Source: Mycolicibacter sinensis (GTDB taxonomy: Bacteria; Actinomycetota; Actinomycetes; Mycobacteriales; Mycobacteriaceae). Taken from it: DNA of 64,000 nucleotides. The position numbers were made by a program, and so were the translations under genes. The stretch is taken from assembly GCF_001667375.1 (NCBI RefSeq), contig NZ_LZIN01000019.1:141010-205009 (forward strand). Reading direction: 5' to 3'. The notes beneath the pieces are model-generated. The model worked only from the letters and a program-made list of their open reading frames with translations. It was not told the origin of the DNA and did not search any database. This document shows, in pieces, positions 12,275-23,546 of this stretch. How positions within the stretch are numbered: position 1 is the first letter of the stretch; each line of letters opens with the position of its first letter.

Positions 12275-13344
12275 GACTTGTCACCTCCCGGCCCGAGCCC
12301 GCTCGGTCCACTCACGCCGGTTTGCCGGCCCCCGCCCTCGGCCGGCGTCGCGACGGGTGTCGGGAGCGTCAGCGGCGACCCGCCGGCGTCCCGAACCCCG
12401 TCCAGCGCTGCCGCCAACTTTCCTGGGTCATGTAAAGGTGTACCAGGTCGGGCCACGTCGACGAACCGAACCTCCGCCGCGAAGAGATTCGCAGCCCGGC
12501 GCAGCTGCTCGCGTTCGCGCTCACTGGGCACCCGTCCCGCGTCGATGATGATGTGGTCGACGGTGAAACCGGGGGCATGCTGGGCCAACACGTGCAGGTG
12601 ACGCTCCACCGAGAAGCCGGCGGTCTCCCCCGGCTCGGCGACCAGGTTGAGCACCAGGGCGCGCCGGGCCGTGGTGTTCTGCAGTGCGGCGGCCAGCCCG
12701 GGCACCAGCAGGTGCGGGATGACGCTGGTGAACCACGATCCCGGCCCCAGCACCACCAGGTCCGCCGACATGATGGCGTCGACGGCCTGGCGGGTGGCCG
12801 GTGGATTGCCCGGCAACAGCCGCACCCGGCGCACCTTGCCCGGCGTCGTCGCGATCGCCACCTGGCCGCGGATCACCCCGAACAGCCGCGGGTCGGCGTC
12901 GAGGCCGGAGACGTCGGCTTCGATCTGCAGGGCGATCGGGCACATCGGCAGCACCCGCCCTTTGACGCCGAGCATTCGGCCGAGCTCATCGAGTGCGGCC
13001 ACCGGGTCGGCCAGCACCTCGTTGAGGCCGGCCAGCAGCAGGTTGCCGATCGGGTGGCCGGCCAGCGCGCCGGTGCCGCCGAACCGGTGCTGCAGAATGG
13101 TCGCCCACAGCCGCCCGGCGGGACTGTCGGAGGCCAGCGCCGCCAGCGCCATCCGCAGGTCCCCCGGCGGCACCACATCCAGCTCGCTGCGCAACCGGCC
13201 GGAGGAGCCGCCGTCGTCGGCGACGGTGACCACGGCGGTGACGTGCGGCGTCAGCCGACGGGCGGCCGACAGTGTCGCGTACAGGCCGTGCCCGCCGCCG
13301 AGCGCCACGATGCTCGGGTTGCCGTGGGCTGGCTCGATGCTCAT
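12265..13344 (-). CDS. yvcK: YvcK/CuvA family protein (gluconeogenesis factor)
   Basis: YvcK-like proteins bind UDP-sugars and are needed for cell-wall homeostasis and growth on some carbon sources. The mycobacterial form is also called CuvA. The 359-residue product starts with [14 protein letters not shown], has [12 protein letters not shown] and [12 protein letters not shown], and [16 protein letters not shown] in the second half, all family signatures. The C-terminal ~35 residues are a Pro/Gly-rich, less conserved tail. It overlaps whiA and follows rapZ, with a MIRU-like repeat filling the 106 bases between them. Confidence 0.93.
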   Translation of the reverse strand: MSIEPAHGNPSIVALGGGHGLYATLSAARRLTPHVTAVVTVADDGGSSGRLRSELDVVPPGDLRMALAALASDSPAGRLWATILQHRFGGTGALAGHPIGNLLLAGLNEVLADPVAALDELGRMLGVKGRVLPMCPIALQIEADVSGLDADPRLFGVIRGQVAIATTPGKVRRVRLLPGNPPATRQAVDAIMSADLVVLGPGSWFTSVIPHLLVPGLAAALQNTTARRALVLNLVAEPGETAGFSVERHLHVLAQHAPGFTVDHIIIDAGRVPSEREREQLRRAANLFAAEVRFVDVARPGTPLHDPGKLAAALDGVRDAGGSPLTLPTPVATPAEGGGRQTGVSGPSGLGPGGDKSWR

Positions 13345-13454
13345 TGGCGCCGCCCTCCCCCGCCAGCGGGTGGGGGTACCCCCGGCCGCCCCGCGGCCAG
13401 GGGGCGTGCCCCCACCTCATCGCTCCGCTCTGCATCGTCGCCGGCGCAGCTCAT
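13345..13454 (-). repeat. MIRU-like intergenic repeat with a GC-rich palindromic insert (copy A)
   Basis: The interval between the rapZ stop and the yvcK start begins TGGCGCCGCC and ends GCATCGTCGCCGGCGCAG followed by CTCAT. Both edges match the mycobacterial interspersed repetitive unit consensus as I recall it. The middle (about 13354-13413) is a C5/G5-rich insert with GGGGGTACCCCC and GGGGGCGTGCCCCC. As in classic MIRUs, the element supplies the rapZ stop codon and abuts the next start. Copy B is at 17357-17442. Confidence 0.7.
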
Positions 13455-14386
13455 TCGCGGCCCAGATCCCGGTGCAGCACCCGCACCGACAGCTCGTCGT
13501 TGTCATCGGCGGTGTCCAACAGCCTCGCCAGCGCCTCGGCGATGGCGACGCTGCGGTGCTTGCCGCCGGTACACCCGATGGCCACGGTCATGTATCGCTT
13601 TCCTTCTCGTCGATAGCCGCCCACCACCAGAGACAGCAGCCGATGGTAGGCCTCGAGGAATTCGTCCGCACCCGGCTGGCTCAGCACGTAGTCGCGCACC
13701 GCCGGATGCTGTCCGGAGTGCGGGCGCAGTTCGTCGACCCAGTGCGGGTTGGGCAGGAACCGCACGTCCATCACCATGTCGGCGTCCATCGGCAGGCCGT
13801 ACTTGTAGCCGAAGGACTCGACCGTGATCGAGGTGGGAGCCGTGACGGCGTCTCCACCGAACATCTCCTCGATGCTCTCGCGCAGCTCGCGCACGCTGAG
13901 CACCGAGGTGTCGATGACCAGGTCGGCCACCGCGCGGACCGGCGCCAACATGACCCGCTCGGCGGTAATGCCCTCGGTGAGCGTCTGCTGGCCCTGCAGC
14001 GGATGGCTGCGGCGGTTGTGTTCGTAGCGGCGGATGAGTACGTCGTCGCCGGCGTCCATGAACAGCACCCGCGGGTTGATGCCCCGCGTCGCCAGCTCAT
14101 TGCGTACCGAGTCCAGGTCTCCGGTGAATCCGGCCGAGCGCACGTCCATCACCACCGCCAGCTGGGTGATCCGGGAGCCCGCCGCCAAGCCCAGGTCCAC
14201 CATCCTGGTGATCAGGTCCGGCGGCAGGTTGTCGGCGACGTACCAGCCCAGGTCCTCGAGCACCTTGGCGGCGGTGCCGCGCCCGGCGCCGGACAGCCCG
14301 GTGACCAGTACGACGTCGATACCGGCGCCGTCTCCGGGGCCGGCGACGTCGCGTTCCCGCACGCCCTTCGGTGATTCCGTGGTCAT
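13451..14386 (-). CDS. rapZ: RNase adapter protein RapZ / YvcJ-type P-loop protein
   Basis: A P-loop NTPase of the RapZ family. In E. coli it binds glucosamine-6-P and delivers the GlmZ sRNA to RNase E; the actinobacterial role is less clear. The 311-residue product has Walker [10 protein letters not shown] (residues 30-38), the segment [10 protein letters not shown], and the C-terminal [17 protein letters not shown] signature. Its ATG overlaps the uvrC stop (ATGA). The uvrC-rapZ-yvcK-whiA order is conserved in actinobacteria. Confidence 0.94.
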   Translation of the reverse strand: MTTESPKGVRERDVAGPGDGAGIDVVLVTGLSGAGRGTAAKVLEDLGWYVADNLPPDLITRMVDLGLAAGSRITQLAVVMDVRSAGFTGDLDSVRNELATRGINPRVLFMDAGDDVLIRRYEHNRRSHPLQGQQTLTEGITAERVMLAPVRAVADLVIDTSVLSVRELRESIEEMFGGDAVTAPTSITVESFGYKYGLPMDADMVMDVRFLPNPHWVDELRPHSGQHPAVRDYVLSQPGADEFLEAYHRLLSLVVGGYRREGKRYMTVAIGCTGGKHRSVAIAEALARLLDTADDNDELSVRVLHRDLGRE

Positions 14387-16341
14387 CCCGACATCCGTTG
14401 CTGTTCAGCGGCACCCGTCGCGCCGTCGGCCCCCAGCGCCTCGAGAACCGCAGCCGCGGTCGCCGCGCCGATTCCCGGGATCGAGGTGAGCTCTTCGACG
14501 GTAGCCTTTTTCAGTCGTGCCACCGAGCCGAAATGCGAGATCAACACCTTGCGCCGGTGCTCACCGAGGCCGGGTACCGCATCCAGCACCGAGGCGGTCA
14601 TCCGCTTGGACCGTTTGCTGCGATGGTAGGTGATGGCGAACCGGTGCGCCTCGTCGCGGATCCGCTGCAGCAGATACAGGCCTTCGCTTTGCCTCGGCAG
14701 GATGATCGGGTCCGGCTCCGAGGGCACCCACACCTCCTCCAGGCGCTTGGCCAGCCCGATGGTCGCGACGTCGGTGATACCGAGTTCGGCGAGCGCGGCG
14801 GCGGCGGCGTTGACCTGCGGAGCGCCACCGTCCACCACGTAGAGATTCGGCGGATAGGCGAATTTTCGTGATTTGCCTTCCGGAGAAAGCACTTCCGCGT
14901 CCAGGTGACGACGGAACCGGCGGCGGGTCACCTCGGCGATCGAGGCCACATCGTCGGAGCGACCCTCGCCGGCGGCCTCTCGGATCGCGAAGTGGCGGTA
15001 GTCGGACTTGCGGGGCAGCCCGTCCTCGAACACCACCAGGGATCCGACCACATCGGTGCCCTGCACATGGCTGATGTCCACGCATTCGATGCGCAGCGGT
15101 GCGTCGGGCAAGCCCAGAGATTCCTGAATGTTCTGCAGCGCAGCGGATCTGGCGGTGAAATCTCCGGCTCGTTTCAACTTATGTTGCTGCAGTGCATGTT
15201 TGGCGTTTCGCTCCACGGTCTCGGCCAGTGCGCGCTTATCACCGCGCAACGGCACCCGCAGTGATACCCGCGAGCCCCGCAGGTCCGACAGCCAGCTGAT
15301 CAGCTCGTCGGCGTTGGCCGGCAGACAGGGCACCAGCACCTCGCGGGGCACCGGATTGATCGGCTCGTCGGCCGAACCCTCCAGTTCGGCCTGATCACCG
15401 TAGAACTGGGTGACGAACTGTTCAACGAGACGCTCCAGGGCGTTCTCGGAATCGCCGGGGTCTCCGGGCTTTTCGACGATCCAGCCGCGCTGACCGCGTA
15501 CCCGGCCGCCACGCACGTGGAACACCTGGACCGCCGCCTCCAGCTCGTCGTCGGCGAACGCCACCACGTCGGCGTCGGTGCCGTCCCCGAGCACCACGGC
15601 CTGCTTCTCCAGGGCTCGTTTCAGCGCCGCGACGTCGTCGCGCAGCCGCGCGGCCCGCTCGAAGTCGAGCTGATCGGAGGCGGCCAGCATCTGCTGCTCG
15701 AGGCTGCGGACCAGCCGGTCGGTCTTGCCGGCCAAAAAGTCGCAGAAGTCGTCCACGATCTGCCGGTGTTCCTCGGCGCTGACCCGCCCGATACACGGTG
15801 CCGCGCACTTGCCGATGTAACCCAGCAGGCAGGGCCGACCGATCTGCTGGTGGCGCTTGAACACCCCGGCCGAGCAGGTGCGGGCCGGAAACACCCGCAG
15901 CAGCAGGTCCAGGGTTTCGCGGATCGCCCAGGCGTGCGAGTACGGCCCGAAGTAGCGCACCCCTTTGCGTCGCGGCCCGCGGTAGACCATCAGCCGCGGG
16001 TACTCCTCGTTGAGGGTGACCGCCAGCACGGGATAGGTCTTGTCATCGCGGTAGCGGACGTTGAACCGCGGGTCGAACTCCTTGATCCAGTTATATTCCA
16101 GCTGCAGCGCCTCGACCTCGGTGTTGACCACCGTCCACTCCACCTTGGCGGCGGTGGTCACCATCTGGCGGGTGCGCGGGTGCAGGCCGGCGACGTCGGC
16201 GAAGTACGACGTGAGCCGCGACCGCAGGCTTTTCGCCTTGCCCACGTAGATCACCCGGCCGTGCGGGTCGACGAATCGGTAGACGCCGGGCTCGACGGGA
16301 ATGGAGCCGGTCGCCGGGCGATAGGTCGCGGGGTCTGGCAC
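14383..16341 (-). CDS. uvrC: UvrABC excinuclease subunit C
   Basis: UvrC makes the 3' and 5' incisions in nucleotide excision repair. The 652-residue product contains the N-terminal GIY-YIG nuclease (GVYRF, then [15 protein letters not shown], residues 19-43), a UVR motif near residue 215 for UvrB contact, the RNase H-like domain with [10 protein letters not shown] and [10 protein letters not shown], and a C-terminal tandem helix-hairpin-helix ([19 protein letters not shown]). All parts are present. The GTG at 16341 places the GIY-YIG domain at the usual distance from the start. Confidence 0.97.
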   Translation of the reverse strand: MPDPATYRPATGSIPVEPGVYRFVDPHGRVIYVGKAKSLRSRLTSYFADVAGLHPRTRQMVTTAAKVEWTVVNTEVEALQLEYNWIKEFDPRFNVRYRDDKTYPVLAVTLNEEYPRLMVYRGPRRKGVRYFGPYSHAWAIRETLDLLLRVFPARTCSAGVFKRHQQIGRPCLLGYIGKCAAPCIGRVSAEEHRQIVDDFCDFLAGKTDRLVRSLEQQMLAASDQLDFERAARLRDDVAALKRALEKQAVVLGDGTDADVVAFADDELEAAVQVFHVRGGRVRGQRGWIVEKPGDPGDSENALERLVEQFVTQFYGDQAELEGSADEPINPVPREVLVPCLPANADELISWLSDLRGSRVSLRVPLRGDKRALAETVERNAKHALQQHKLKRAGDFTARSAALQNIQESLGLPDAPLRIECVDISHVQGTDVVGSLVVFEDGLPRKSDYRHFAIREAAGEGRSDDVASIAEVTRRRFRRHLDAEVLSPEGKSRKFAYPPNLYVVDGGAPQVNAAAAALAELGITDVATIGLAKRLEEVWVPSEPDPIILPRQSEGLYLLQRIRDEAHRFAITYHRSKRSKRMTASVLDAVPGLGEHRRKVLISHFGSVARLKKATVEELTSIPGIGAATAAAVLEALGADGATGAAEQQRMSG

Positions 16342-16362
16342 GGTAACCAGGCTACTTTCTAC

Positions 16363-16409
16363 GGCGAACAGACGTGAAAGCCCCTTTTTTCATGCAAAAC
16401 AGGGTGCTT

Positions 16410-16424
<15 letters not shown>
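16363..16424. repeat. Long palindrome of the AGCAGAC repeat family (copy 1)
   Basis: The arm at 16363-16381 (GGCGAACAGACGTGAAAGC) pairs with 16406-16424 at 17 of 19 positions plus one G-U pair, and CCC/GGG extend the stem inward. A related palindrome with the same flank (TACGGCG) lies at 34091-34150. Here the right arm forms the last codons and stop of the PH-domain gene, and the element separates that gene from uvrC. It is probably a transcription terminator or processing signal. Confidence 0.75.
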
Positions 16425-17438
<1,014 letters not shown>

Positions 17439-17442
<4 letters not shown>

Positions 17443-18716
17443 AGCGCCCCGCCGAATTCGCCGGGCAGGTGCGAAGCATCGTCGAAGTCCTCCAGCCCGG
17501 TCAGCTCGTGGCCCATCCGGTCCCGCTTGGTCATCAGGTAGCGGATGTTCTCGGCGTTGGCCCGCACCGGCAGCGGCACCCGCTCGATGATGTGCAGCCC
17601 GTAGCCGTCCAGCCCGACCCGCTTGGCCGGATTGTTGGTCAGCAGGCGCATCGAACGCACCCCGAGATCCACCAAGATCTGCGCACCGATGCCGTAGTCG
17701 CGCGCGTCGGCCGGCAACCCCAGCTTGAGGTTGGCGTCGACGGTGTCGTCGCCGGCATCCTGCAGCTGGTAGGCCTGCAGCTTGTGCAGCAGCCCGATGC
17801 CGCGGCCCTCGTGCCCACGCATGTAGAGCACCACTCCGCGGCCCTCGTGGGCCACCATCGCCAGCGCCGCATCCAGCTGTGGCCCGCAGTCGCAGCGCCG
17901 CGAACCGAAGACGTCGCCGGTCAGGCACTCGGAGTGCACCCGGACCAGCACGTCATCGCCGTCATTGTGCGGCCCGGCGATCTCGCCGCGGACCAGCGCG
18001 ACATGCTCGACGTCCTCGTAGATGCTGGTGTAGCCGACGGCACGGAACTCGCCGTGCCGGGTCGGGATGCGGGCTTCGGCGACCCGCTCGATGTGCTTCT
18101 CGTGCTTGCGGCGCCACTCGATCATGTCGGCGATGGAGATCAGCGCCAGGCCGTGTTCGTCGGCGAAGATCCGCAGCTCGTCGGTCTGGGCCATCGCGCC
18201 CTCGTCCTTCTGGCTGACGATCTCGCAGATCGCGCCGGCCGGCTGCAGGCCGGCCATCCGAGCCAGGTCGACCGCGGCCTCGGTGTGACCCGGCCGGCGC
18301 AGCACGCCGCCGTCCTTGGCGCGCAACGGCACCACGTGCCCGGGCCGGGTGAATTCGTCGGCAGCGCTGCCTGGATCGGCCAGCAGCCGCATCGTCGTCG
18401 CCCGGTCCGAAGCCGAAATCCCGGTCCCCACATTGTTCTTGGCGTCGACGGTGACGGTGTAGGCGGTGCCGTGCTTGTCCTGGTTCACCGCATACATCGG
18501 CAGCAGGCCCAGCCGGTCACAGATCGCGCCGTCCAGCGGCACGCACAGATACCCGGAGGTGTAGCGCACCATGAACGCCACCAATTCGGGGGTGGCCTTC
18601 TCGGCGGCGAAGATCAGATCGCCTTCGTTCTCCCGGTCCTCGTCGTCGATGACGACGACGGCTTTACCGGCGGCAATGTCGGCAACCGCCCGCTCGACGG
18701 TGTCCAACTTCGTCAT
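17439..18716 (-). CDS. ribBA: Bifunctional DHBP synthase / GTP cyclohydrolase II
   Basis: The N-terminal half (about residues 1-205) is 3,4-dihydroxy-2-butanone-4-phosphate synthase, with [18 protein letters not shown] and the [11 protein letters not shown] segment. The C-terminal half is GTP cyclohydrolase II, with the zinc site in [18 protein letters not shown] and GHEGRGIGL. Both entry reactions of riboflavin synthesis are therefore carried by one 425-residue polypeptide. Key residues of both domains are present. It lies 93 bases downstream of riboflavin synthase and upstream of ribH. Confidence 0.96.
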
Positions 18717-18809
18717 CTATGCCACCTTGGGTTCGCCTCCGGGCCGCCCGATCGGCGCAACCCGCCCATCCAGTATGAACCACCCCGGGGCCATGATTTG
18801 CCGCCCGAC

Positions 18810-19418
18810 TCATCCAGCGGGATTTGTCACCAGCCGCTCGACATACTTGGCGATGACGTCCACCTCGAGATTGACCGGCGTGCCGACCGGAGCGCGGCCC
18901 AGCGTGGTCAGCGCCAGTGTGGTCGGGATCAACGACACCTCGAAGAAGTGGTCCGGGTCACACCCCAGTCCGGCGACGGTCAGTGAGATGCCGTCGACGG
19001 TGATCGAGCCCTTCTCCACCACGTAGCGGGCCAGCGACTTCGGCAGCGAAATCCGCACCACCTCCCAGTGCGGTGCGGGTGTGCGGGCCAGCACGCGCCC
19101 GGTGCCGTCGACGTGACCCTGCACGATGTGCCCGCCCAGACGGCTGCCCAGCGCGGCCGCGCGTTCGAGGTTCACCGGTCCCCCGACCTGCACCGAGCCC
19201 AGGCTGGAGCGATCCAGCGTCTCGCGCATCACGTCGGCGGAGAACCGGCCGCCGGGCAGCACCTCCACCACCGTCAGGCACACCCCGTTGACGGCGATCG
19301 AATCACCGTGGCGGGCGTCGGAGACGACGGTGGGGCCGTGGATGACCAGGCGCGCGGCGTCGGTCAACTCGTCGCGGCTGACCAGCTCGCCCAGTTCCTC
19401 GACGATTCCGGTGAACAT
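18810..19418 (-). CDS. ribC: Riboflavin synthase (alpha subunit)
   Basis: It dismutates two lumazine molecules into riboflavin and the ribityl-uracil precursor. The 202-residue product begins MFTGIVEELG, the invariant N-terminus of the family, and contains two lumazine-binding repeats (SIAVNGVCLTV... and SITVDGISLTV...). I chose the ATG at 19418 over a GTG just upstream because it gives that N-terminus and because TAGCCT lies 6 bases before it. The symbol is ribC in mycobacterial and E. coli usage and ribE in Bacillus usage. It diverges from lprG. Confidence 0.95.
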   Translation of the reverse strand: MFTGIVEELGELVSRDELTDAARLVIHGPTVVSDARHGDSIAVNGVCLTVVEVLPGGRFSADVMRETLDRSSLGSVQVGGPVNLERAAALGSRLGGHIVQGHVDGTGRVLARTPAPHWEVVRISLPKSLARYVVEKGSITVDGISLTVAGLGCDPDHFFEVSLIPTTLALTTLGRAPVGTPVNLEVDVIAKYVERLVTNPAG

Positions 19419-19424
19419 CACATC

Positions 19425-19430
19425 AGGCTA
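19425..19430 (-). promoter_or_regulatory. Candidate -10 box for riboflavin synthase, leaderless type
   Basis: On the minus strand TAGCCT is followed by 6 bases and the ATG at 19418. The hexamer fits the TANNNT mycobacterial -10 consensus. Confidence 0.5.
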
Positions 19431-19520
19431 GCGACGATCGCAAGCGCGACGGAGTCGGGCGCTGCGGGTCGTCGCCATCGGTTATGTCCACGCTGGACCG
19501 CCGGGACGGACCGGCCTCTA

Positions 19521-19526
19521 TACGAT
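19521..19526 (+). promoter_or_regulatory. Candidate -10 box for lprG, leaderless type
   Basis: TACGAT is followed by 7 bases and then ATG at 19534, the expected spacing for transcription starting at the start codon. It overlaps the alternative ATG at 19525, which argues against that start. Confidence 0.5.
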
Positions 19527-19533
19527 GTCCCCC

Positions 19534-20223
19534 ATGCGCAGACTTCTGATCGCTCTGGCCACCGCCACGACCGCCGCCGCCCTGTTCGCCGGCTGCTCGA
19601 GCAAGGACTCCGGCGCCCCGTTGCCGGACGCGGCGACCCTGGTCAAGGAATCCGCCAGCACCACCGCGGACCTCAAGAGCGCGCACCTGGCACTGTCGGT
19701 GACCGGCCAAATCAAGAACCTTCCGGTCAAGACCCTCGAGGGTGACCTGACCAACGAGCCGACCACCGCGGCCAAGGGCAGCGCGACGATCACCATGCTC
19801 GGCAGCGACGTCGACGCCAAGTTCATCGTCATCGACGGCGACCTGTACGCGGCGATCACCGGTGACGACTACGACAACTACGGCGCCGCCGAGAAGATCT
19901 ACGACGTCGCCGCCATCCTGAGCCCGGACAAGGGATTGGCCAACATGCTGGCCAACCTCAAGGAGCCGAAATCGCAAGGGCGCGAAACCATCAACGGCCA
20001 GAAGACGATCCGGGTCACCGGCGATGCGCCGGCCGACGCGGTGAACGCGCTGGCACCGCAGCTCAAGGCCACCGCGTCGACGCCGGCCACGGTCTGGATT
20101 CAAGAAGACGGTGACCACCAGCTGGTTCAGGCCAAGCTTGACCCCAGCGCGGGCAACTCGATCCAGATGACGTTGTCGAACTGGAACTCCCCGGTCACCG
20201 TTGAGAAGCCGGCAGGAGCGTGA
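19534..20223 (+). CDS. lprG: Lipoprotein LprG (glycolipid/triacylglyceride carrier)
   Basis: LprG is a cell-envelope lipoprotein with a hydrophobic pocket that binds triacylated glycolipids and works with the P55 exporter in lipid transport. The 229-residue product begins [13 protein letters not shown], with a lipobox ending LFAGC and the Cys at residue 21 as lipidation site. The LppX/LprAFG fold follows, with [23 protein letters not shown] and [14 protein letters not shown]. An ATG at 19525 would add three residues. The stop overlaps the p55 start (ATGA), as in M. tuberculosis. Confidence 0.94.
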   Translation: MRRLLIALATATTAAALFAGCSSKDSGAPLPDAATLVKESASTTADLKSAHLALSVTGQIKNLPVKTLEGDLTNEPTTAAKGSATITMLGSDVDAKFIVIDGDLYAAITGDDYDNYGAAEKIYDVAAILSPDKGLANMLANLKEPKSQGRETINGQKTIRVTGDAPADAVNALAPQLKATASTPATVWIQEDGDHQLVQAKLDPSAGNSIQMTLSNWNSPVTVEKPAGA

Positions 20224-21788
20224 TGCGGGTCAATCGCCGACTCGCGATCAGCGCAGGTAGCCTCGCGGTCCTGCTCGGGGCGCTCGACACCTATGTCGTG
20301 GTCACGATCATGCGCGACATCATGGCGCCGCAACCGGCCGGTGTCGGGATCCCGATCAACAAGATCCAGCAGCTCACCCCGATCATCACCTGCTACCTAC
20401 TCGGCTACATCGCCGCGATGCCGCTGCTGGGCCGGGCCTCCGACCGGTTCGGCCGCAAGCTGCTGCTGCAGGTCAGCCTGACCACGTTCGCCATCGGCTC
20501 GGTGGTGACCGCGTTGTCGATGGATCTGTCGATGCTGGTGGTGGGCCGCACCATTCAGGGCATCGCCAGTGGCGCCCTGCTGCCGGTGACCCTGGCGCTG
20601 GGCGCCGACCTGTGGGCGCAGCGCAATCGGGCCGGAGTCCTCGGCGGGATCGGCGCGGCCCAGGAGCTGGGCAGCGTGCTCGGCCCGCTGTACGGCATCT
20701 TCATCGTCTGGGCGCTGCGCGACTGGCGCGACGTGTTCTGGATCAACGTGCCTCTGACCGCGATCGCGATGGTGATGATCCACTTCAGCCTGCCGTCGCG
20801 GGCCGACTCCGCCGACGACGGGACTCCGCCCGAACGCGTCGACGTCGTCGGCGGGCTGCTGCTGGCGGTCGCGCTGGGCCTGGCCGTCATCGGCCTCTAC
20901 AACCCCGAACCCAACGCCAAGCAGGCGCTGCCGGACTGGGGGCTGCCGGTGCTGGGAGCCGCGCTGGTGGCCATCGTGCTGTTCGCGGTCTGGGAGCGCT
21001 TCGCCCGCACCAAGCTGATCGACCCGACCGGCGCCCGGTTCGGGCCGTTTTTGGCGGCGTTGGGCGCCTCGGTGTGTGCCGGCGCGGCACTGATGGTGAC
21101 GCTGGTCGATGTCGAGCTCTTCGGGCAGGGCGTGCTGGGGATGACCCAGAACGAGGCCGCCGGGCTGCTGCTGCGCTTCTTGGCCGCGCTGCCGGTGGGC
21201 GCCCTGGTGGGCGGCTGGATCGCGACCCGGGCCGGCGACCGGGGGGTGACCTTCGTGGGCCTGCTGCTCGCGGCCGGCGGCTACTGGCTGATCTCGAAGT
21301 GGCCGGTCGATCTGCTGGCTTACCGGCACGATTTCTTCGGGTTGTTCTCGCTGCCGGCCCTGGACACCGACCAGATGCTGGCCGGCTTCGGGCTGGGACT
21401 GGTGATCGGCCCGCTGACGTCGGCGGTGATGCGGGTGGTGCCGCCCCGCGAGCACGGCATCGCCGCGGCCGGTGTGGTGGTCGCCCGGATGACCGGGATG
21501 CTGGTCGGGATGGCCGCTCTGTCGGCGTGGGGGCTGTATCGGTTCAACCAGATTCTGGCCGGGATACCCAAGGTTCCCGGGGGCAGCCTGGCCGAGAAGA
21601 TGGCGGCGACGGCGCACAACTCGAAGTTGGCGTTCGCGATGATGTACGGCGAGATCTTCGGGATCACCGCAATCGTCTGCGTGGTCGGCGCCGTACTCGG
21701 GCTGTTCATCGGCAGCAACAAGGATTCCGTCGAGGATCCGGAGGCCTCTGCCGCGGGCGTGCGTGTCCCCGAGCGCCACGCCGGTTAA
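20220..21788 (+). CDS. p55: Major facilitator superfamily exporter P55
   Basis: P55 is a 14-helix-type drug/proton antiporter that functions with LprG in lipid export and intrinsic resistance. The 522-residue product has about 14 hydrophobic segments, the MFS loop motif [13 protein letters not shown] after the second helix, and motif-C-like [17 protein letters not shown] in the fifth. It overlaps lprG by 4 bases, so the pair is translationally coupled. It faces ribD with 34 bases between the stops. Confidence 0.94.
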   Translation: MMRVNRRLAISAGSLAVLLGALDTYVVVTIMRDIMAPQPAGVGIPINKIQQLTPIITCYLLGYIAAMPLLGRASDRFGRKLLLQVSLTTFAIGSVVTALSMDLSMLVVGRTIQGIASGALLPVTLALGADLWAQRNRAGVLGGIGAAQELGSVLGPLYGIFIVWALRDWRDVFWINVPLTAIAMVMIHFSLPSRADSADDGTPPERVDVVGGLLLAVALGLAVIGLYNPEPNAKQALPDWGLPVLGAALVAIVLFAVWERFARTKLIDPTGARFGPFLAALGASVCAGAALMVTLVDVELFGQGVLGMTQNEAAGLLLRFLAALPVGALVGGWIATRAGDRGVTFVGLLLAAGGYWLISKWPVDLLAYRHDFFGLFSLPALDTDQMLAGFGLGLVIGPLTSAVMRVVPPREHGIAAAGVVVARMTGMLVGMAALSAWGLYRFNQILAGIPKVPGGSLAEKMAATAHNSKLAFAMMYGEIFGITAIVCVVGAVLGLFIGSNKDSVEDPEASAAGVRVPERHAG

Positions 21789-21822
21789 AAGCCCGGGATT
21801 ACGCACGCTCAGCACAGTCAGT

Positions 21823-22854
21823 TCAGTGCGGCACCAGGCTCAGCAGCAGATCCGGGCCGATCGGCTCCACCGTGTCGAATCGCCACCGCAGTGCCCGGGC
21901 GATGCTGGGCACCCCGACATCGTCGACGGCGGTGATCGGCCCGCCCAGCAGGATCGGCGCCACATAGGCCAGGATGCGATCGATCGCCCCGGCCCGCAGG
22001 AACGCTCCCGCCAGTGTTGGACCGCCTTCCAGCAGCACATCGGTGCGGTCCGACAGCGCCCGCAGCACCTCGGCCGGATCGTGGGTGCGGATCACCATGG
22101 TGCGCGAGTCGTCATTGAGCACCTGCGCGTCCGCCGAGATCTCGCGCTGCCCCACCACCACCCGCAGCGGCTGCCGGTCGGCCAGGGTGCCGTCGGGCAG
22201 CCGGGCGGTCAGCGTCGGGTCGTCGATGAGCACGGTGCCGGTGCCCACCACGATGGCGTCGGCGGCCGCCCGGCGGCGGTGCAGATCGGCCCGGGCGGCC
22301 TCGCTGGTGATCCATTGACTGGATCCGTCGGCGGCCGCGCTGCGCCCGTCAATACTGGTGGCGTACTTCCAGGTGACGTGCGGTAGGCCGGTGCGCTGCT
22401 TGTGCAGCCACTCCCGCAGCGGCCCGGCGATCACCGCGTCGGCCTGCACGCCGGCGAGCACCTCGACTCCCGCCGCGGCCAGGCGCGCCGCCCCGCCCGC
22501 CGCTTCGGGGTTGGGGTCGTCGACGGCGTAAGCCACCTTCGCGACACCGGCGGCCAGTAGCGCGTCCACGCATGGCGGGGTTCGGCCGTGGTGATTGCAG
22601 GGCTCCAGCGTGACCACCACCGTGCCGCCGGCGGCCAGCGCACCGGCGCGGCGCAGCGCCACCACCTCGGCGTGGGCCTCGCCGGTCGGTCCGGTGCCGC
22701 CGACGCCGACTACCCGCCCGTCGCGGTCCAGGACGACGGGGGCCACCGGGGGGTTGGGGTAGGTCCTGCCCTTGACCCGCTGCCCCTGCTCGATGGCGAG
22801 CAGCATCGCGGCGTCGTGGCCGGCGGCGTCTGTCGCGGCCGGGGCGGTGCTCAT
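21823..22854 (-). CDS. ribD: Bifunctional riboflavin deaminase/reductase RibD (RibG)
   Basis: It deaminates the diaminopyrimidine product of GTP cyclohydrolase II and then reduces the ribosyl side chain. The N-terminal cytidine-deaminase-like domain has AHAEVVALRRAG and the zinc Cys pair in PCNHHGRTPPC. The reductase domain starts near residue 150 (VTWKYATSIDGRSAAADGSSQWI). The start at 22854 (MSTAPAATDAAG) leaves 10 bases to rpe; a longer frame to 22893 would overlap rpe. The usual PxVGAVIV strand is PPVAPVVLD here, a mild oddity. Confidence 0.93.
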   Translation of the reverse strand: MSTAPAATDAAGHDAAMLLAIEQGQRVKGRTYPNPPVAPVVLDRDGRVVGVGGTGPTGEAHAEVVALRRAGALAAGGTVVVTLEPCNHHGRTPPCVDALLAAGVAKVAYAVDDPNPEAAGGAARLAAAGVEVLAGVQADAVIAGPLREWLHKQRTGLPHVTWKYATSIDGRSAAADGSSQWITSEAARADLHRRRAAADAIVVGTGTVLIDDPTLTARLPDGTLADRQPLRVVVGQREISADAQVLNDDSRTMVIRTHDPAEVLRALSDRTDVLLEGGPTLAGAFLRAGAIDRILAYVAPILLGGPITAVDDVGVPSIARALRWRFDTVEPIGPDLLLSLVPH

Positions 22855-22864
22855 GCCGCTGCGC

Positions 22865-23542
22865 TCATGCGCGCAGATGCGGCGACGCGGCACGGGCTTG
22901 GCGGCGCAACGATTCCACCGCGGCGGCCGGGTCCTCGGCGCTGTAGACGGCCGAGCCGGCGACGAAGCAGTCGACGCCGGCCTCAGCGGCCTGTTCGACG
23001 GTGTCGGCGTTGATGCCGCCGTCGATCTCCACCAGGATGCTCAGCTCCCCGGCGTCGACGAGATTGCGCACCGTGCGCACCTTGCCCAGCACCTCCGGGA
23101 TGAAGGACTGTCCGCCGAATCCCGGTTCCACCGACATCACCAGCAGGGTGTCGAAGTTCGGCAGGATCTCCAGGTAGGGCTCCAGCGGCGTACCCGGTTT
23201 GATGCTCAGCCCGGCTTTGGCGCCGGCGGCCCGGATGTCGCGGGCCACCGCGATCGGGCTGTCGGTGGCCTCGGCGTGGAAGGTGACGTTGTGGGCGCCC
23301 GCCTCGGCATAAGGCGGCGCCCAGCGGCCCGGGTTCTCGATCATCAGGTGGCAGTCCATCGGGATGTCGGTGGCTTTGAGCAGGCTTTCCACCACCGGTA
23401 GGCCCAGCGTCAGGTTGGGCACGAAGTGGGCGTCCATCACGTCGACGTGCAACCAGTCCGCCCCCTTGACGGCGGCGGCCTCCTCGGCGAGCCGGGCGAA
23501 GTCCGCCGACAGGATCGACGGGGCGATCATGGGTCGTGGCAT
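22865..23542 (-). CDS. rpe: Ribulose-phosphate 3-epimerase
   Basis: It interconverts ribulose-5-P and xylulose-5-P. The 225-residue TIM barrel has [13 protein letters not shown] at the N-terminus, [18 protein letters not shown] (metal-binding His and Asp), [13 protein letters not shown] and [11 protein letters not shown], with the second metal Asp and phosphate loop. It sits between rsmB (4 bases away) and ribD, the M. tuberculosis order. Confidence 0.96.
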   Translation of the reverse strand: MPRPMIAPSILSADFARLAEEAAAVKGADWLHVDVMDAHFVPNLTLGLPVVESLLKATDIPMDCHLMIENPGRWAPPYAEAGAHNVTFHAEATDSPIAVARDIRAAGAKAGLSIKPGTPLEPYLEILPNFDTLLVMSVEPGFGGQSFIPEVLGKVRTVRNLVDAGELSILVEIDGGINADTVEQAAEAGVDCFVAGSAVYSAEDPAAAVESLRRQARAASPHLRA

Positions 23543-23546
23543 GGGC

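Noticed and set aside
18717..19524. FMN riboswitch near the riboflavin genes
   Set aside because: The gaps at 18717-18809 and 19419-19533 are too short and lack the conserved RFN-element segments.
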